From contig NZ_JAHYSS010000002.1 in NCBI RefSeq assembly GCF_019802255.1, positions 620,001 through 684,000 of the forward strand: a stretch of DNA of 64,000 nt, in the 5' to 3' direction. Under the pieces are notes generated by a model, which did no database searches, was not told where the DNA came from, and saw nothing but the letters and a program-made list of their open reading frames with translations. The DNA comes from Pedobacter polysacchareus (lineage in GTDB: Bacteria > Bacteroidota > Bacteroidia > Sphingobacteriales > Sphingobacteriaceae). The position numbers and the translations under genes are program-made. Below, piece by piece: positions 34,424-43,835 of this stretch. Position 1 is the stretch's first letter. Each line of letters begins with the position of its first letter.

Positions 34424-35932
34424 ATGAAAAAACTAAATCTTTACCCAAAAGTCCTTTTTCTCTGTCTGTGTATGCTCACAATTATGGGTTGTGGCAAACT
34501 TGAACTATTGAAAAATGAAGATAGTGATGGGGCCGACGCAGGGGCTAACCTCAAGGCTCAAACCATACAGCAGTTTTTGCTGGAAGACCACAGCTCAGAT
34601 TTAACAGAACTTGACCTCTTTGCTTCGGCAGTGAAACGTGCAGGGCTGATGGATGTGCTGGGCAAAATGGAAGACCATACCGTGGTGTTCCTCACCAACC
34701 CTGGAGTGAAACAACTTCTGGCAACGATAGGTTATTCCAACGTTAACGATGTACCTCCCGTAATTCTTAAAAACCTATTGAGTGATCTGATCACCAAAGG
34801 CAAATTAAAGTCTACTGACCTTAATATCGATGAGACCAGAAAAATTGAAACTATTAATGGTAACTATATTTATTACTCCAGAAAGTCGAATGCCTCCGAT
34901 CAATATGTGCTGACGATTAACCAGAATCCAACGCTGGGCTCAACAGCAGCCCTGGTCAGGTCGCAGGACCTGGAATTTAACAACGGGGTGGCTCAGGTTA
35001 CCGCGCAGTTTACCTTCTACAGATTGTTAGACGATAAACCAGATGAGGCAGATTCAGGAGGCAATGTGATTACACAAAAAATCAATGTAGCTAAAGACGT
35101 TTACATTCGTGGCGGTTCTGGCAACTCGAATGCGAATTTCAATGATTTGGCAACCATAGATTTAAAAGCAGTCAGCAATGCTGATGCTACTGTTGGTCGG
35201 ATTGGTGTCATGCAGTTCCCATTGCAGAAACCAAGCTTTGGCGACAAAATTGGTGCCGCAAGAATGTATGTCTATGTTTACAATACGGGTTTAACACCTA
35301 CCACCACCTTCTCATTTTCTGCGCATTTAGGTGAAAATAAAGATTGGGCGGAAACTGCCATCACCTGGAACAATGCACCAACTTATAACTCCGTTCCAAT
35401 TTCCACCTTACCTATTCCTGGAGGAACTACCGGATGGGTTTCTTTTGATGTGACCTCCGCAGTGAGTCAGCTTTACGCAAATAATCAAACCTTTATCAAT
35501 GTATTCCTAAAACACAACGTTGATAATTTTATTAAGCTTCGCCCAAGAGAATTTTCTGCAGGAGCTTTCAGTTCTTATCTCAGCATCAGTTCTCCGCCAC
35601 AGACACTGTTGAAGCTAGGTCTGGTAAATGTGCTGAATGTTTCTGCCCTTGACCAGATTGCACCTTTAACATTAGCTAATCTGAAAATGGAAGGAACAAT
35701 CGATAACAACATTACTTACACAGTAAAACAAGTTCCAACAGCTGGTTTCTTAGTTAAATATGGAATTCCGCTTGCTGCAAATGCTTCTTTTTCGCAAGCT
35801 GATATTGCAAAAGGAGCAATTAAATACTTATACGGCGGATCAGGCAGTACGGATAAAATCGTTTTTGAAGCAAGAGACCATAACGGCGGTTATTTTGAAT
35901 CACAACTGAGCCTGGACGTTGCAATTAAATAA
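34424..35932 (+). CDS. Multidomain surface lipoprotein: fasciclin, DNRLRE and cadherin-like parts
   Basis: 502 residues. The lipobox IMGC lipidates near residue 23. A fasciclin-like region (about residues 45-190: SAVKRAGLMDVLGKMEDHTVVFLT) is followed by a DNRLRE-type module (about 215-400: VYIRGGSGNSNANFN, MQFPLQKP, KDWAETAITWNNAP). The C-terminus (about 420-500) resembles CSPG/cadherin-like repeats (FSQADIAKGAIKYLYGG, then DKIVFEARDHNGG). None of the parts is a known catalytic domain. Sitting between SusD and the GH20 genes, it takes the position of a surface glycan-binding protein (SusE/F role) and could help capture or present the substrate. Domain edges are estimates. Confidence 0.72.
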   Translation: MKKLNLYPKVLFLCLCMLTIMGCGKLELLKNEDSDGADAGANLKAQTIQQFLLEDHSSDLTELDLFASAVKRAGLMDVLGKMEDHTVVFLTNPGVKQLLATIGYSNVNDVPPVILKNLLSDLITKGKLKSTDLNIDETRKIETINGNYIYYSRKSNASDQYVLTINQNPTLGSTAALVRSQDLEFNNGVAQVTAQFTFYRLLDDKPDEADSGGNVITQKINVAKDVYIRGGSGNSNANFNDLATIDLKAVSNADATVGRIGVMQFPLQKPSFGDKIGAARMYVYVYNTGLTPTTTFSFSAHLGENKDWAETAITWNNAPTYNSVPISTLPIPGGTTGWVSFDVTSAVSQLYANNQTFINVFLKHNVDNFIKLRPREFSAGAFSSYLSISSPPQTLLKLGLVNVLNVSALDQIAPLTLANLKMEGTIDNNITYTVKQVPTAGFLVKYGIPLAANASFSQADIAKGAIKYLYGGSGSTDKIVFEARDHNGGYFESQLSLDVAIK

Positions 35933-35982
35933 ACCCTGTCTGGTATTTGCTTAAACCAGTATTTGGAATAAAAATAAAAATT

Positions 35983-37530
35983 ATGAAAAAAACAGTATTT
36001 CTTGTGATGCTTTTAACTTCAATATTTGGTTATGCAAAAGCATTTCAAAATGAGCTAAACGATCCGGTTTCCCCATTTCCAGTAAGAGGATTTCACCTCG
36101 ATCTGCGTATTCAGGCCATTCCTATGCCAGCACTTAAAAAACTTGCATCGCAATTGGTGGAGGGCGGTATCAATACCTTAGTGATGGAATGGGAGGCCAC
36201 CTATCCTTTTCAGGAAGAACCTTTGATCCCTAATCGTTTTGCTTATACAAGAGAAGAAGTAAAGGCTTTTATTGCCTACTGTAATTCCATGAAATTGGAG
36301 GTTATTCCACTTCAGCAAAGCTTCGGACATGTGGAATATATTCTTAGAAACCCTAAATATAAAGACCTGAGAGAAGATCAGAAAGATTACTCTCAGGTAA
36401 ATCCAATTCGCGAAGCCGAAGCTAAAAAGCTTTTTACGACGCTTTACAAGGATCTGATTGCTACGCATAATTCTCCTTATATCCATATTGGGGGGGATGA
36501 AACCTATCTTTTAGGACACTCAGAAGAATCTAAAAAGAAAATTAAAGCAGTGGGTATTGGAAGGCTTTATGGTGATTATATCAAAATGCTTTGCGATGTG
36601 GTAGTGGGATTGGGTAAACGGCCGGTTCTTTGGGCAGACATTGCTTTGAAATATCCAGAGGCCTTGAAAGGATTACCAAAAGAAACTGTTTTTATCGATT
36701 GGAATTACGGATGGGACATCAATATGTTTGGCGACCATGAAAAGCTGATGCAAAGTGGATTTGAGGTATGGGGAGCACCTGCAATCAGGAGTCATCCAGA
36801 TAATTACTTCCTTACTCAATGGGGAAAACACTTTAAAAATATCTCTGATTTTGTGCCATTGGCAAAGAAACTGGGTTATAAAGGCATCATTATGACTTCC
36901 TGGTCAACCTCTGGATTGTATTCTCCAGTATTTGAAACCACCAGAGATATCGTAGATCTTTATGCAATCCGTCGTGTTTATCCCATCAGTGGATTTAATA
37001 TGCTCATTGCGGCCTTTCTTGAATCTATAAAATCTGAGAAAGCATTGGATGCCGAAAACTTCATTTACAGGTATGCCAAATCGCAATATCGCCTTGATGA
37101 AAACGACGCTAAAGTGTTTTGGAAAGCCGTTTCAGCTGTTCCCTTTGAGATTACACAGGGAAAACCTATAAATACCAATTTAAGCATTGATCAAATGCTC
37201 GATAGTACCAAAAATGCTGCTGTTGCACTCAGCAAACTGAAGCCGGTTAAAAATGCAAAAGAGTTTGAGCATTACCGATTAATGGCCGCTATTCGCGTAC
37301 AATACCTGAGTTATCAGTCGATAGAGTCCAGAGCAAATGCACCCGAAATGGATGCTGAAAAACTTAGACCATTGATTTCGGAACTAGAAGCATTACGTAC
37401 AAAGGAATTGGATAAGAGATTTATAGCACTCAATTCGGAGGTGATGTATCCTTCAGAGATGGCACAGGAAAATATCCTGAGAGGTGCAAAAATCCAAGTA
37501 TTGCTGGACAGGTTGAAAAGAGTTAAATAA
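35983..37530 (+). CDS. GH20-family glycosidase, catalytic domain only
   Basis: 515 residues from the ATG at 35983, which begins a good signal peptide (MKKTVFLVMLLTSIFGYAKA); an upstream in-frame ATG would bury it. It carries the GH20 catalytic pair Asp172-Glu173 in HIGGDETYLLG, preceded by the barrel strand elements GFHLDLRIQAIP and EVIPLQQSFGHVEY. It lacks the usual GH20b N-terminal domain found in the next gene. GH20 enzymes release terminal GlcNAc or GalNAc by substrate-assisted catalysis. This shorter type may differ in substrate from its neighbour. Likely periplasmic. Confidence 0.82.
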   Translation: MKKTVFLVMLLTSIFGYAKAFQNELNDPVSPFPVRGFHLDLRIQAIPMPALKKLASQLVEGGINTLVMEWEATYPFQEEPLIPNRFAYTREEVKAFIAYCNSMKLEVIPLQQSFGHVEYILRNPKYKDLREDQKDYSQVNPIREAEAKKLFTTLYKDLIATHNSPYIHIGGDETYLLGHSEESKKKIKAVGIGRLYGDYIKMLCDVVVGLGKRPVLWADIALKYPEALKGLPKETVFIDWNYGWDINMFGDHEKLMQSGFEVWGAPAIRSHPDNYFLTQWGKHFKNISDFVPLAKKLGYKGIIMTSWSTSGLYSPVFETTRDIVDLYAIRRVYPISGFNMLIAAFLESIKSEKALDAENFIYRYAKSQYRLDENDAKVFWKAVSAVPFEITQGKPINTNLSIDQMLDSTKNAAVALSKLKPVKNAKEFEHYRLMAAIRVQYLSYQSIESRANAPEMDAEKLRPLISELEALRTKELDKRFIALNSEVMYPSEMAQENILRGAKIQVLLDRLKRVK

Positions 37531-37561
37531 TACTATTTATCTATCATTAAAGAAAATAACA

Positions 37562-40150
37562 TTGTATAAAATAATCTATAGTTACCTATTGCTGATGCTG
37601 TTTTTCGGAACAGCTGGCCACGCGGCTAAGCAGCAGTATCCAACACCAGATCAGCTGGAAGTTTATTGGCATGTTTATGAAAATCATTACCTGGGGAAGG
37701 ATCAGACACTCTTTTCAATTGGCATTAGAAACCATGCCAGGCAGCCCTTTCCAAAAACGGGCTGGAAAATATATTTTAACCTCGGAAAAAGAGTAAGCAC
37801 TGTATCCGGAACGGAAAAGTTAAAAATAAACCATGTAAATGGGGGCCTTTATTACATTGCTCCAGGCAAGGACTTTAATACTGTGGGTTCTGGAGAAAGC
37901 TTAGAACAACAGTTTATTTCCAATTCCTGGGTAGTGAATAGCAGTGATGCGCCTCAAGGGTTTTACTTAGTCTGGGACAATGCTGCGGGGGTTGGTATTC
38001 CTTTAAACGATGTTAAAATAGCTACTCCCAAGGATCAGCGTAAAATGGACAGGTTTGCCGGAGATAAGGAGTTAACCCAGGAGCAGCATTTCCTGTTGAA
38101 TGAACGTGGTAAAACTGAAAACAGCAGCCCGGCAAAAATATTTCCAGCGCCGCTTTCTTACACAGAAACACCAGGCCATTTTAAATTGGACCATACCGTT
38201 ACTTTGGTGTCGGATCCTGAGTTCAGTAATGAAGCGCAATTGTTTGCTGATGAGTTGAAACCGCTGACTGGAAAAAGACCTTTAATCTCTAATCATCCCA
38301 AGAAAACAGGAACAATTACGCTTAAAAAAGATGCTTCGATCAAAAAAGATGGATATACTTTAAAAGTAACTCCATCTGGCATTGTGATTTCTGCCAATGG
38401 CCCCAGAGAAATTCATTATGGCATTCAATCATTAAAAGTGATGCTGGATCCTTCAGCCTATGCTGATCAGGGGAAAAAGAAAGTATTACTGGTAAAGTGT
38501 ATAGCGGTAGAAGATCGTCCTGCTTTCGGATTTAGGGCAATTATGCTGGATGTCGCTAGAAATTTTCAATCTAAAGAAGAAGTCATGAAGCTGATTGATT
38601 TACTGTCTTTATACAAATTCACTACGCTTCACCTCCATCTGAATGATGATGAAGGCTGGAGATTGCAGATGAATGCTTTGCCCGAACTGACTACCGTGGG
38701 CGCGAACCGTGGGCATGGATTAAATGAGCAGGAAAGTTTAATGCCTGCTTATGGATCAGGTCCAATTGTCGGGAAATCCTCTGGAAGCGGCTTTTATTCA
38801 AGGGCAGACTTTATTGAGATGCTAAAATATGCAGCAAGAAGACACATCAATATCATCCCGGAAATTGAAACACCTGGTCATGCACGGGCGGCAATCGTTT
38901 CCATGCAGGCCAGATACGATAAAATTGTAAAATCGGGTGATACCCTAAAGGCAAAACAATATCTGCTCAGAGATGCAGCTGATTCCTCTGTTTATCGTTC
39001 GGTACAGCAATGGAATGATCATGTGATGGATGTGTCTATGCCCTCGGTATACAATTTCCTGGAAACTGTTACTGATGAAATAATTGAGATGTATAAACTG
39101 GCCGGCGCGCCATTGCAGACCATACATTATGGTGGAGATGAAGTGCCTGCAGGGGTATGGACCGCATCTCCAGCTGTGAATGCATTCAAAGCAAAGCATC
39201 CGGAAGTAAAAAACGCTGCTGATCTATGGGATTATTTTTTCGGTCGCATTGCAGACATGCTGGATAAAAGAAACCTATACCTTTCTGGATGGGAGGAAAC
39301 CGCATTAAGGAAGTCAACCGTTCCAGGAGGAAAAAAATGGCAGCCCAATCCAGTATTCCTCGATAGAAACTTTCATGTGAATGTCTGGAATAACATGTCC
39401 GGCAATGAAGATCTGGCTTATAGATTGGCAAATTCAGGATATAAGGTGATCCTCTCATTTGTGACCAATTTCTATTTTGATATGGCCTATGTCCGTGAGT
39501 TTGAGGAACCAGGATTCAATTGGGGTGGTTTTATCAATTTGGAACAAGCCTACAAATTTATCCCTTTTGATTACCTGAAAAACCAGCATACGGATTACGT
39601 GAACAGGCCATTGCCTAAATCAATGCTCAAAAAATTTGAGCCATTAACCGAAGTTGGTCAGCAAAATATATACGGTATTCAAGGGCTTTTATGGACCGAA
39701 ACCGTGAAAACTGCCGAGCGGTTGGAATACATGTATTTACCAAGGCTTCTTGCCCTTTCTGAAAGAGCATGGGCATCCACACCAGCATGGGCAACGATAC
39801 AAGATACTTTAAAAGCGAAACAGCTGTATGAGCGCGACTGGTATAAATTCAGTACCTCAGTTGGGCGAGAGCTGAACCGGCTTGATCACTATGCAGGAGG
39901 TTTTGAGTATAGAATACCTACGCCAGCAATTATGCTGCGGGATGGAATGGTTTCTGCAAATACGGATGTTCCCGGATTTGAAATTCGCTATACTACAGAT
40001 GGATCCACTCCAACTGTAAAAAGTAAGCTGTATCAACAGCCAGTTCCACACTTAAAAGAACTCCGTTTCCGTGCATTCAATAAGATCGGAAGAGGAGGGA
40101 AGGTTGCGAAAAATGACACTGAAGAAAATGGAAAAGATCAAGATATATAA
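37562..40150 (+). CDS. Beta-N-acetylhexosaminidase, GH20, with CHB_HEX domains
   Basis: 862 residues from an in-frame TTG; no ATG is available that keeps the signal peptide (MYKIIYSYLLLMLFFGTAGHA). Order: a CHB_HEX carbohydrate-binding domain (about residues 30-170, YWHVYENHYLGKDQTLFS), the GH20b domain, the GH20 barrel with catalytic Asp526-Glu527 in HYGGDEVPAGVW, and a C-terminal CHB_HEX_C-like segment (EIRYTTDGSTPTV). It trims non-reducing GlcNAc from imported chito- or glycan oligosaccharides in the periplasm. Its 3' end overlaps the nagA start by 23 bp. Confidence 0.92.
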   Translation: MYKIIYSYLLLMLFFGTAGHAAKQQYPTPDQLEVYWHVYENHYLGKDQTLFSIGIRNHARQPFPKTGWKIYFNLGKRVSTVSGTEKLKINHVNGGLYYIAPGKDFNTVGSGESLEQQFISNSWVVNSSDAPQGFYLVWDNAAGVGIPLNDVKIATPKDQRKMDRFAGDKELTQEQHFLLNERGKTENSSPAKIFPAPLSYTETPGHFKLDHTVTLVSDPEFSNEAQLFADELKPLTGKRPLISNHPKKTGTITLKKDASIKKDGYTLKVTPSGIVISANGPREIHYGIQSLKVMLDPSAYADQGKKKVLLVKCIAVEDRPAFGFRAIMLDVARNFQSKEEVMKLIDLLSLYKFTTLHLHLNDDEGWRLQMNALPELTTVGANRGHGLNEQESLMPAYGSGPIVGKSSGSGFYSRADFIEMLKYAARRHINIIPEIETPGHARAAIVSMQARYDKIVKSGDTLKAKQYLLRDAADSSVYRSVQQWNDHVMDVSMPSVYNFLETVTDEIIEMYKLAGAPLQTIHYGGDEVPAGVWTASPAVNAFKAKHPEVKNAADLWDYFFGRIADMLDKRNLYLSGWEETALRKSTVPGGKKWQPNPVFLDRNFHVNVWNNMSGNEDLAYRLANSGYKVILSFVTNFYFDMAYVREFEEPGFNWGGFINLEQAYKFIPFDYLKNQHTDYVNRPLPKSMLKKFEPLTEVGQQNIYGIQGLLWTETVKTAERLEYMYLPRLLALSERAWASTPAWATIQDTLKAKQLYERDWYKFSTSVGRELNRLDHYAGGFEYRIPTPAIMLRDGMVSANTDVPGFEIRYTTDGSTPTVKSKLYQQPVPHLKELRFRAFNKIGRGGKVAKNDTEENGKDQDI

Positions 40151-41315
40151 TGGTAAAATAATTACTCCTCATCGTACGATTAATGGAGGATGTATCATTA
40201 TCGAAGGAGGAAAGATATTGGAAGTAAGCACTTCGGATATTCCTATTGAAAATGCACTGGAAATAAATGCAATGGGCAATTTTATTGGACCCGGATTTAT
40301 TGATTTGCATGTTCATGGCGGGGGCGGTCACGATTTTATGGATAACGAGCCTGAGGGGTTTTTAGCCATTGCAGCATTACACGCCAAACATGGTACAACC
40401 GCACTCATGCCTACCACATTAAGTAGTGAGCATCAGGATTTAATGGATACCTTAAGCGTTTATGAAACTGCCAATGCCAGAAATGTGAATGGTGCCCAGT
40501 TTATAGGGATACACATTGAAGGGCCGTATTTTTCCATGGAGCAGCGAGGAGCACAAGACCCAAGATATATCAGAGCGCCGGTTCCGGCAGAATATCAGGA
40601 GATTATTGCCAATTCTAAGTCTATTAAACGCTGGAGCGCTGCACCGGAGCTTACAGGGGCCCTGGAATTTGCGCAATACCTTACTGAAAGAGGGATTTTA
40701 CCCTCCATCGCACACACCAATGCGATATATGAAGAAGTATTGCCGGCATTTGAAAAAGGTTTCAGACATGCAACACATTTTTATTCCTGTATGTCGGGGG
40801 TTTCGAGGCGAAATGCCTACCGTTATGCAGGAGTAATAGAAAGTGCTTATCTGCTGGATGCGATGACTGTAGAAATCATCGCAGATGGGACTCATCTTCC
40901 AGCACCATTGCTCAAGCTGGTGCTTAAAATTAAAGGGGCAGACCGAACTGCGTTGGTTACTGATGCGATGCGCGCGGCGGGTATGCCGCCAGGGCCAAGT
41001 ATTCTTGGTAGCCGACGCGATGGTCTGGAAGTGATTGTTGAAGATAACGTGGCTAAACTAAAAGACAGGACTGCCTTTGCAGGTAGTGTGGCTACGATGG
41101 ATAGCTTGGTAAGAAATATGGTAACCATGGCCGATGCAACATTGGAAGATGCGGTTAAAATGGCTTCCCTTACCCCGGCAAACATCATCGGTATAGGCGA
41201 TCGAAAAGGATCGCTGGTGGCAGGCAAAGATGCAGATATCGTGATTTTCGATGAAGAGATAAATATTTTGCGAACGATAGTGGCGGGAAAAAGTATATAT
41301 GAAAAATTAATTTAA
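40128..41315 (+). CDS. nagA: N-acetylglucosamine-6-phosphate deacetylase
   Basis: 395 residues from the ATG at 40128 (ATG at 40113 is an alternative); the conserved start MEKIKIYNGKIITP supports it. Metal and substrate motifs: GFIDLHVHGGGGHDF, IGIHIEGPYFS, the AHTNA and ATHFYSCMSG histidine blocks and LVTDAMRAAG, plus the closing GSLVAGKDADIVIFD. It removes the acetyl group from GlcNAc-6-phosphate in the cytoplasm. Starting inside the upstream GH20 gene suggests translational coupling. nagB follows after 5 bp. Confidence 0.93.
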   Translation: MEKIKIYNGKIITPHRTINGGCIIIEGGKILEVSTSDIPIENALEINAMGNFIGPGFIDLHVHGGGGHDFMDNEPEGFLAIAALHAKHGTTALMPTTLSSEHQDLMDTLSVYETANARNVNGAQFIGIHIEGPYFSMEQRGAQDPRYIRAPVPAEYQEIIANSKSIKRWSAAPELTGALEFAQYLTERGILPSIAHTNAIYEEVLPAFEKGFRHATHFYSCMSGVSRRNAYRYAGVIESAYLLDAMTVEIIADGTHLPAPLLKLVLKIKGADRTALVTDAMRAAGMPPGPSILGSRRDGLEVIVEDNVAKLKDRTAFAGSVATMDSLVRNMVTMADATLEDAVKMASLTPANIIGIGDRKGSLVAGKDADIVIFDEEINILRTIVAGKSIYEKLI

Positions 41316-41320
41316 AGCGA

Positions 41321-42082
41321 ATGGTACTAGAAAAAGATTTAAGTCTGCCTAAGGTTAATATTTACGAGTCAAGGAAACTAATGGGAGAGGCGGCAGCCAG
41401 CCGGCTTGCCAAAGAGATGGATGCTGTTCTGAAAAATAAGGAGGAGGTTAATATCGTATTCGCAGCAGCGCCTTCACAAAATGAATTTTTGACCGCTCTT
41501 TTTTATGAGCCGATCAAATGGGAGCAGGTGAATGCTTTTCATATGGACGAATACATCAGCCTGGATGAAAATGCGCCTCAAAGATTTGGGAATTTTTTAA
41601 AAGAGCGGCTATTTGAAAAGTTCAATTTTAAGTCTGTCCACTATCTGGATGGGAATGTTGAGGACATTCAGTCAGAATGTAAACGTTATTCCACATTGCT
41701 TGAAAATCATCCGGTTGATATCGTTTGTATGGGGATAGGTGAAAATGGGCACCTGGCTTTTAATGATCCTCCCGTTGCCAATTTTAATGATCCTGAAAAT
41801 GTAAAAGTGGTGACGCTTGATTTGCCCTGCAGACAGCAGCAAGTAAATGACGGTTGTTTTGCCAGTCTGGAAGAAGTTCCTACTCAGGCCTTAACACTAA
41901 CGATTCCTGTGCTGATGAGTGCAAAAGTAATCAATTGCGTGGTGCCGGGAGCGGCAAAGGCAACCGCTGTGCTAAATACCTTAACGAAGCCAATATGCAG
42001 CGAGTTTCCATCTACAGTATTGCGAAATCATACTGGAGCGGTACTTTTCCTGGATATGGACAGCAGCAGATATATTCGATAG
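41321..42082 (+). CDS. nagB: Glucosamine-6-phosphate deaminase
   Basis: 253 residues. It turns glucosamine-6-phosphate into fructose-6-phosphate and ammonia, the last step of amino-sugar entry into glycolysis. Family motifs are FHMDEYISLDENAPQRF, the active-site GIGENGHLAFNDPP and the late CVVPGAAKATAV. The N-terminus (VFAAAPSQNEFLTAL) corresponds to the phosphate loop. It is slightly shorter than the E. coli enzyme, and the C-terminal allosteric region seems reduced. It ends the amino-sugar transcript; a 7-bp hairpin (42092-42110) follows without a T-run. Confidence 0.9.
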   Translation: MVLEKDLSLPKVNIYESRKLMGEAAASRLAKEMDAVLKNKEEVNIVFAAAPSQNEFLTALFYEPIKWEQVNAFHMDEYISLDENAPQRFGNFLKERLFEKFNFKSVHYLDGNVEDIQSECKRYSTLLENHPVDIVCMGIGENGHLAFNDPPVANFNDPENVKVVTLDLPCRQQQVNDGCFASLEEVPTQALTLTIPVLMSAKVINCVVPGAAKATAVLNTLTKPICSEFPSTVLRNHTGAVLFLDMDSSRYIR

Positions 42083-42267
42083 TAGAAACGCTGGATTACA
42101 GGTTAATCCATAGACTCATGTTGCTGAATTCAATGATTAGTAAATAAGGTTTAACTCCGAGCTATAATAATGATGCGTAAGCATTAATACCAAAATTTGA
42201 TTCTTGCAGGCTTTCAGAAAATGTTTTATTCATTTAAAATAAAAACATCTATCTTGCAGGATCAAAT

Positions 42268-43461
42268 ATGGGGGTTTTGAGCTTTTTTTCAAGTATTAGT
42301 TGTTTTTTTCTGCTCTTACTTTCATTACACCTGTTTTTCGCGAAACGGGGAGTAAAGGTGTTGAATCGTTTACTCTCAGTTATTTTTATTTCAAGATTTG
42401 GTCAGGTGCTGATCTTTTTGCTTGTTAATTCCGGCGATAGCACTATTTTTCCCTATTTCTATCAGTTGTTTACGCCAATTTATTATGCTGCTCCAGCCTG
42501 TTTCTATTTGTATGTAACCACTTTTATCAGTGGTCGCATCCACCTTCGTAAATTTGAATGGCTATATTTTATTCCTGCTCTTCTAGCCATGATCCATGTG
42601 CTGCCTTTACCTGTTTCTTCGGTGATCAGATGGGAACTTATCGCTAATGAGATTGATCAGAATAAACAGCTTTTTGTGACGGAACGAAGTGGTTTATTTC
42701 CAGGTTGGTTTTATTACCTGGGGAGGCCATTCTTATTGCTAACCTATCTGACTGCAACTTGGGTTGCCGTATTAAGATCAAAAGTGCGGATTGAAAAAAT
42801 GGACGCTGGTGCTAAAAAATGGATTTTCTTTTTCCTGAGGGTAGCTACTTTCTTCCAGTTGATCAGCTTTATCCCCTTACTGACATTGGATTTGGAAGCA
42901 CCTTTATTTAAAGCCTCTTTTATTCTGATCAATTGTACGGTGCTTTTGATGATTATTATATTCATCCTGCATCAGCCCAAATTATTTTACGGATACCTTT
43001 TTGTGGCGGTAGACCTGGATCAGGAAAAAGAGATTACAGATGATAAACTTAGTCTAAATGATCCCGAGCTGCCTAAAACTATAGCAGTACCCAAAAAAAC
43101 AACGCTTTTACCCGAACAGTTGATCAGCTATGTCGAATCGATGAAATCTTTTATGGAAAGTAAAAGACCCTATCTCCAGTCCGACTTCCAAATTGTTGAT
43201 TTAGCCAATGAACTCAATATTCCAGTGCACCACTGTTCATTTGTAATTAATAGCTCTTTCGATAAAAATTTCCGCGACTGGATTAATGGTTATCGGATTG
43301 CTTTTTTTATCAGGCAATATCCAATTAAATCGGATAGGATGACCATCGAAGCAATAGCCTATGAATCGGGATTTAAGAGTCTGACGACTTTTTATAATGC
43401 CTTTAAAAAAGAGACAGGCTTGATGCCTAAAGCCTTCTTTTCACAGCAGCTTGTATCATAA
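42268..43461 (+). CDS. Membrane-bound AraC-family transcriptional regulator
   Basis: 397 residues. The N-terminal half has about seven hydrophobic segments (from FFSSISCFFLLLLSLHLFF to TVLLMIIIFILH). The C-terminus (about residues 295-397) is an AraC helix-turn-helix domain: FQIVDLANELNIPVHHCSFV and TIEAIAYESGFKSLTTFYNAF, closing GLMPKAFF. This layout is common in Bacteroidota. It follows nagB by 185 bp in the same direction and could sense an envelope signal related to the amino-sugar locus, but that link is only positional. Confidence 0.9.
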   Translation: MGVLSFFSSISCFFLLLLSLHLFFAKRGVKVLNRLLSVIFISRFGQVLIFLLVNSGDSTIFPYFYQLFTPIYYAAPACFYLYVTTFISGRIHLRKFEWLYFIPALLAMIHVLPLPVSSVIRWELIANEIDQNKQLFVTERSGLFPGWFYYLGRPFLLLTYLTATWVAVLRSKVRIEKMDAGAKKWIFFFLRVATFFQLISFIPLLTLDLEAPLFKASFILINCTVLLMIIIFILHQPKLFYGYLFVAVDLDQEKEITDDKLSLNDPELPKTIAVPKKTTLLPEQLISYVESMKSFMESKRPYLQSDFQIVDLANELNIPVHHCSFVINSSFDKNFRDWINGYRIAFFIRQYPIKSDRMTIEAIAYESGFKSLTTFYNAFKKETGLMPKAFFSQQLVS

Positions 43462-43599
43462 AGCCCCTTATTTTTCTATAACTATTCAATGGTTGCAGGA
43501 AGATTAGGGTATTTTTAGGCCATTCATGATGATCTGAGCTTACATTTGTCAATAATAGAAATATTCATTTTTCCTCTATTCCAGATTAATCAGCTCTAT

Positions 43600-43670
43600 A
43601 TGAAAAGCACATTCCTCTTTTGCATCTCCTTATTGTTATTTTTTTGAATGCAAAATCTCAGGATCTATAA
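43600..43670 (+). pseudogene. Frameshifted signal-peptide remnant
   Basis: An ATG opens MKSTFLFCISLLLFF and stops at TGA 43645-43647 right after a run of seven T. With one extra T the frame would continue LNAKSQDL, a normal signal-peptide end, before another stop. It looks like the start of a lost secreted-protein gene. Confidence 0.35.
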
Positions 43671-43754
43671 AATACATCGTATCGCAGCCAGTGTAAAATC
43701 TAACGATTTCTGCAAGCTTTATAACAACAGCAAACGCTGACTCTCAGGTAGCAG

Positions 43755-43779
43755 GCAGCCCTTAGACAATTAGGGCTGC
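43755..43779. other. Hairpin in the 43.5-43.8 kb noncoding stretch
   Basis: GCAGCCCT (43755-43762) pairs with AGGGCTGC (43772-43779). No T-run follows. Apart from this and the remnant at 43600, the region 43462-43835 shows nothing. Confidence 0.35.
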
Positions 43780-43835
43780 TGCTGCTAATAATCCAAACTG
43801 AATTTACGGTACTAATTGCTATCTTTATATAGGTG

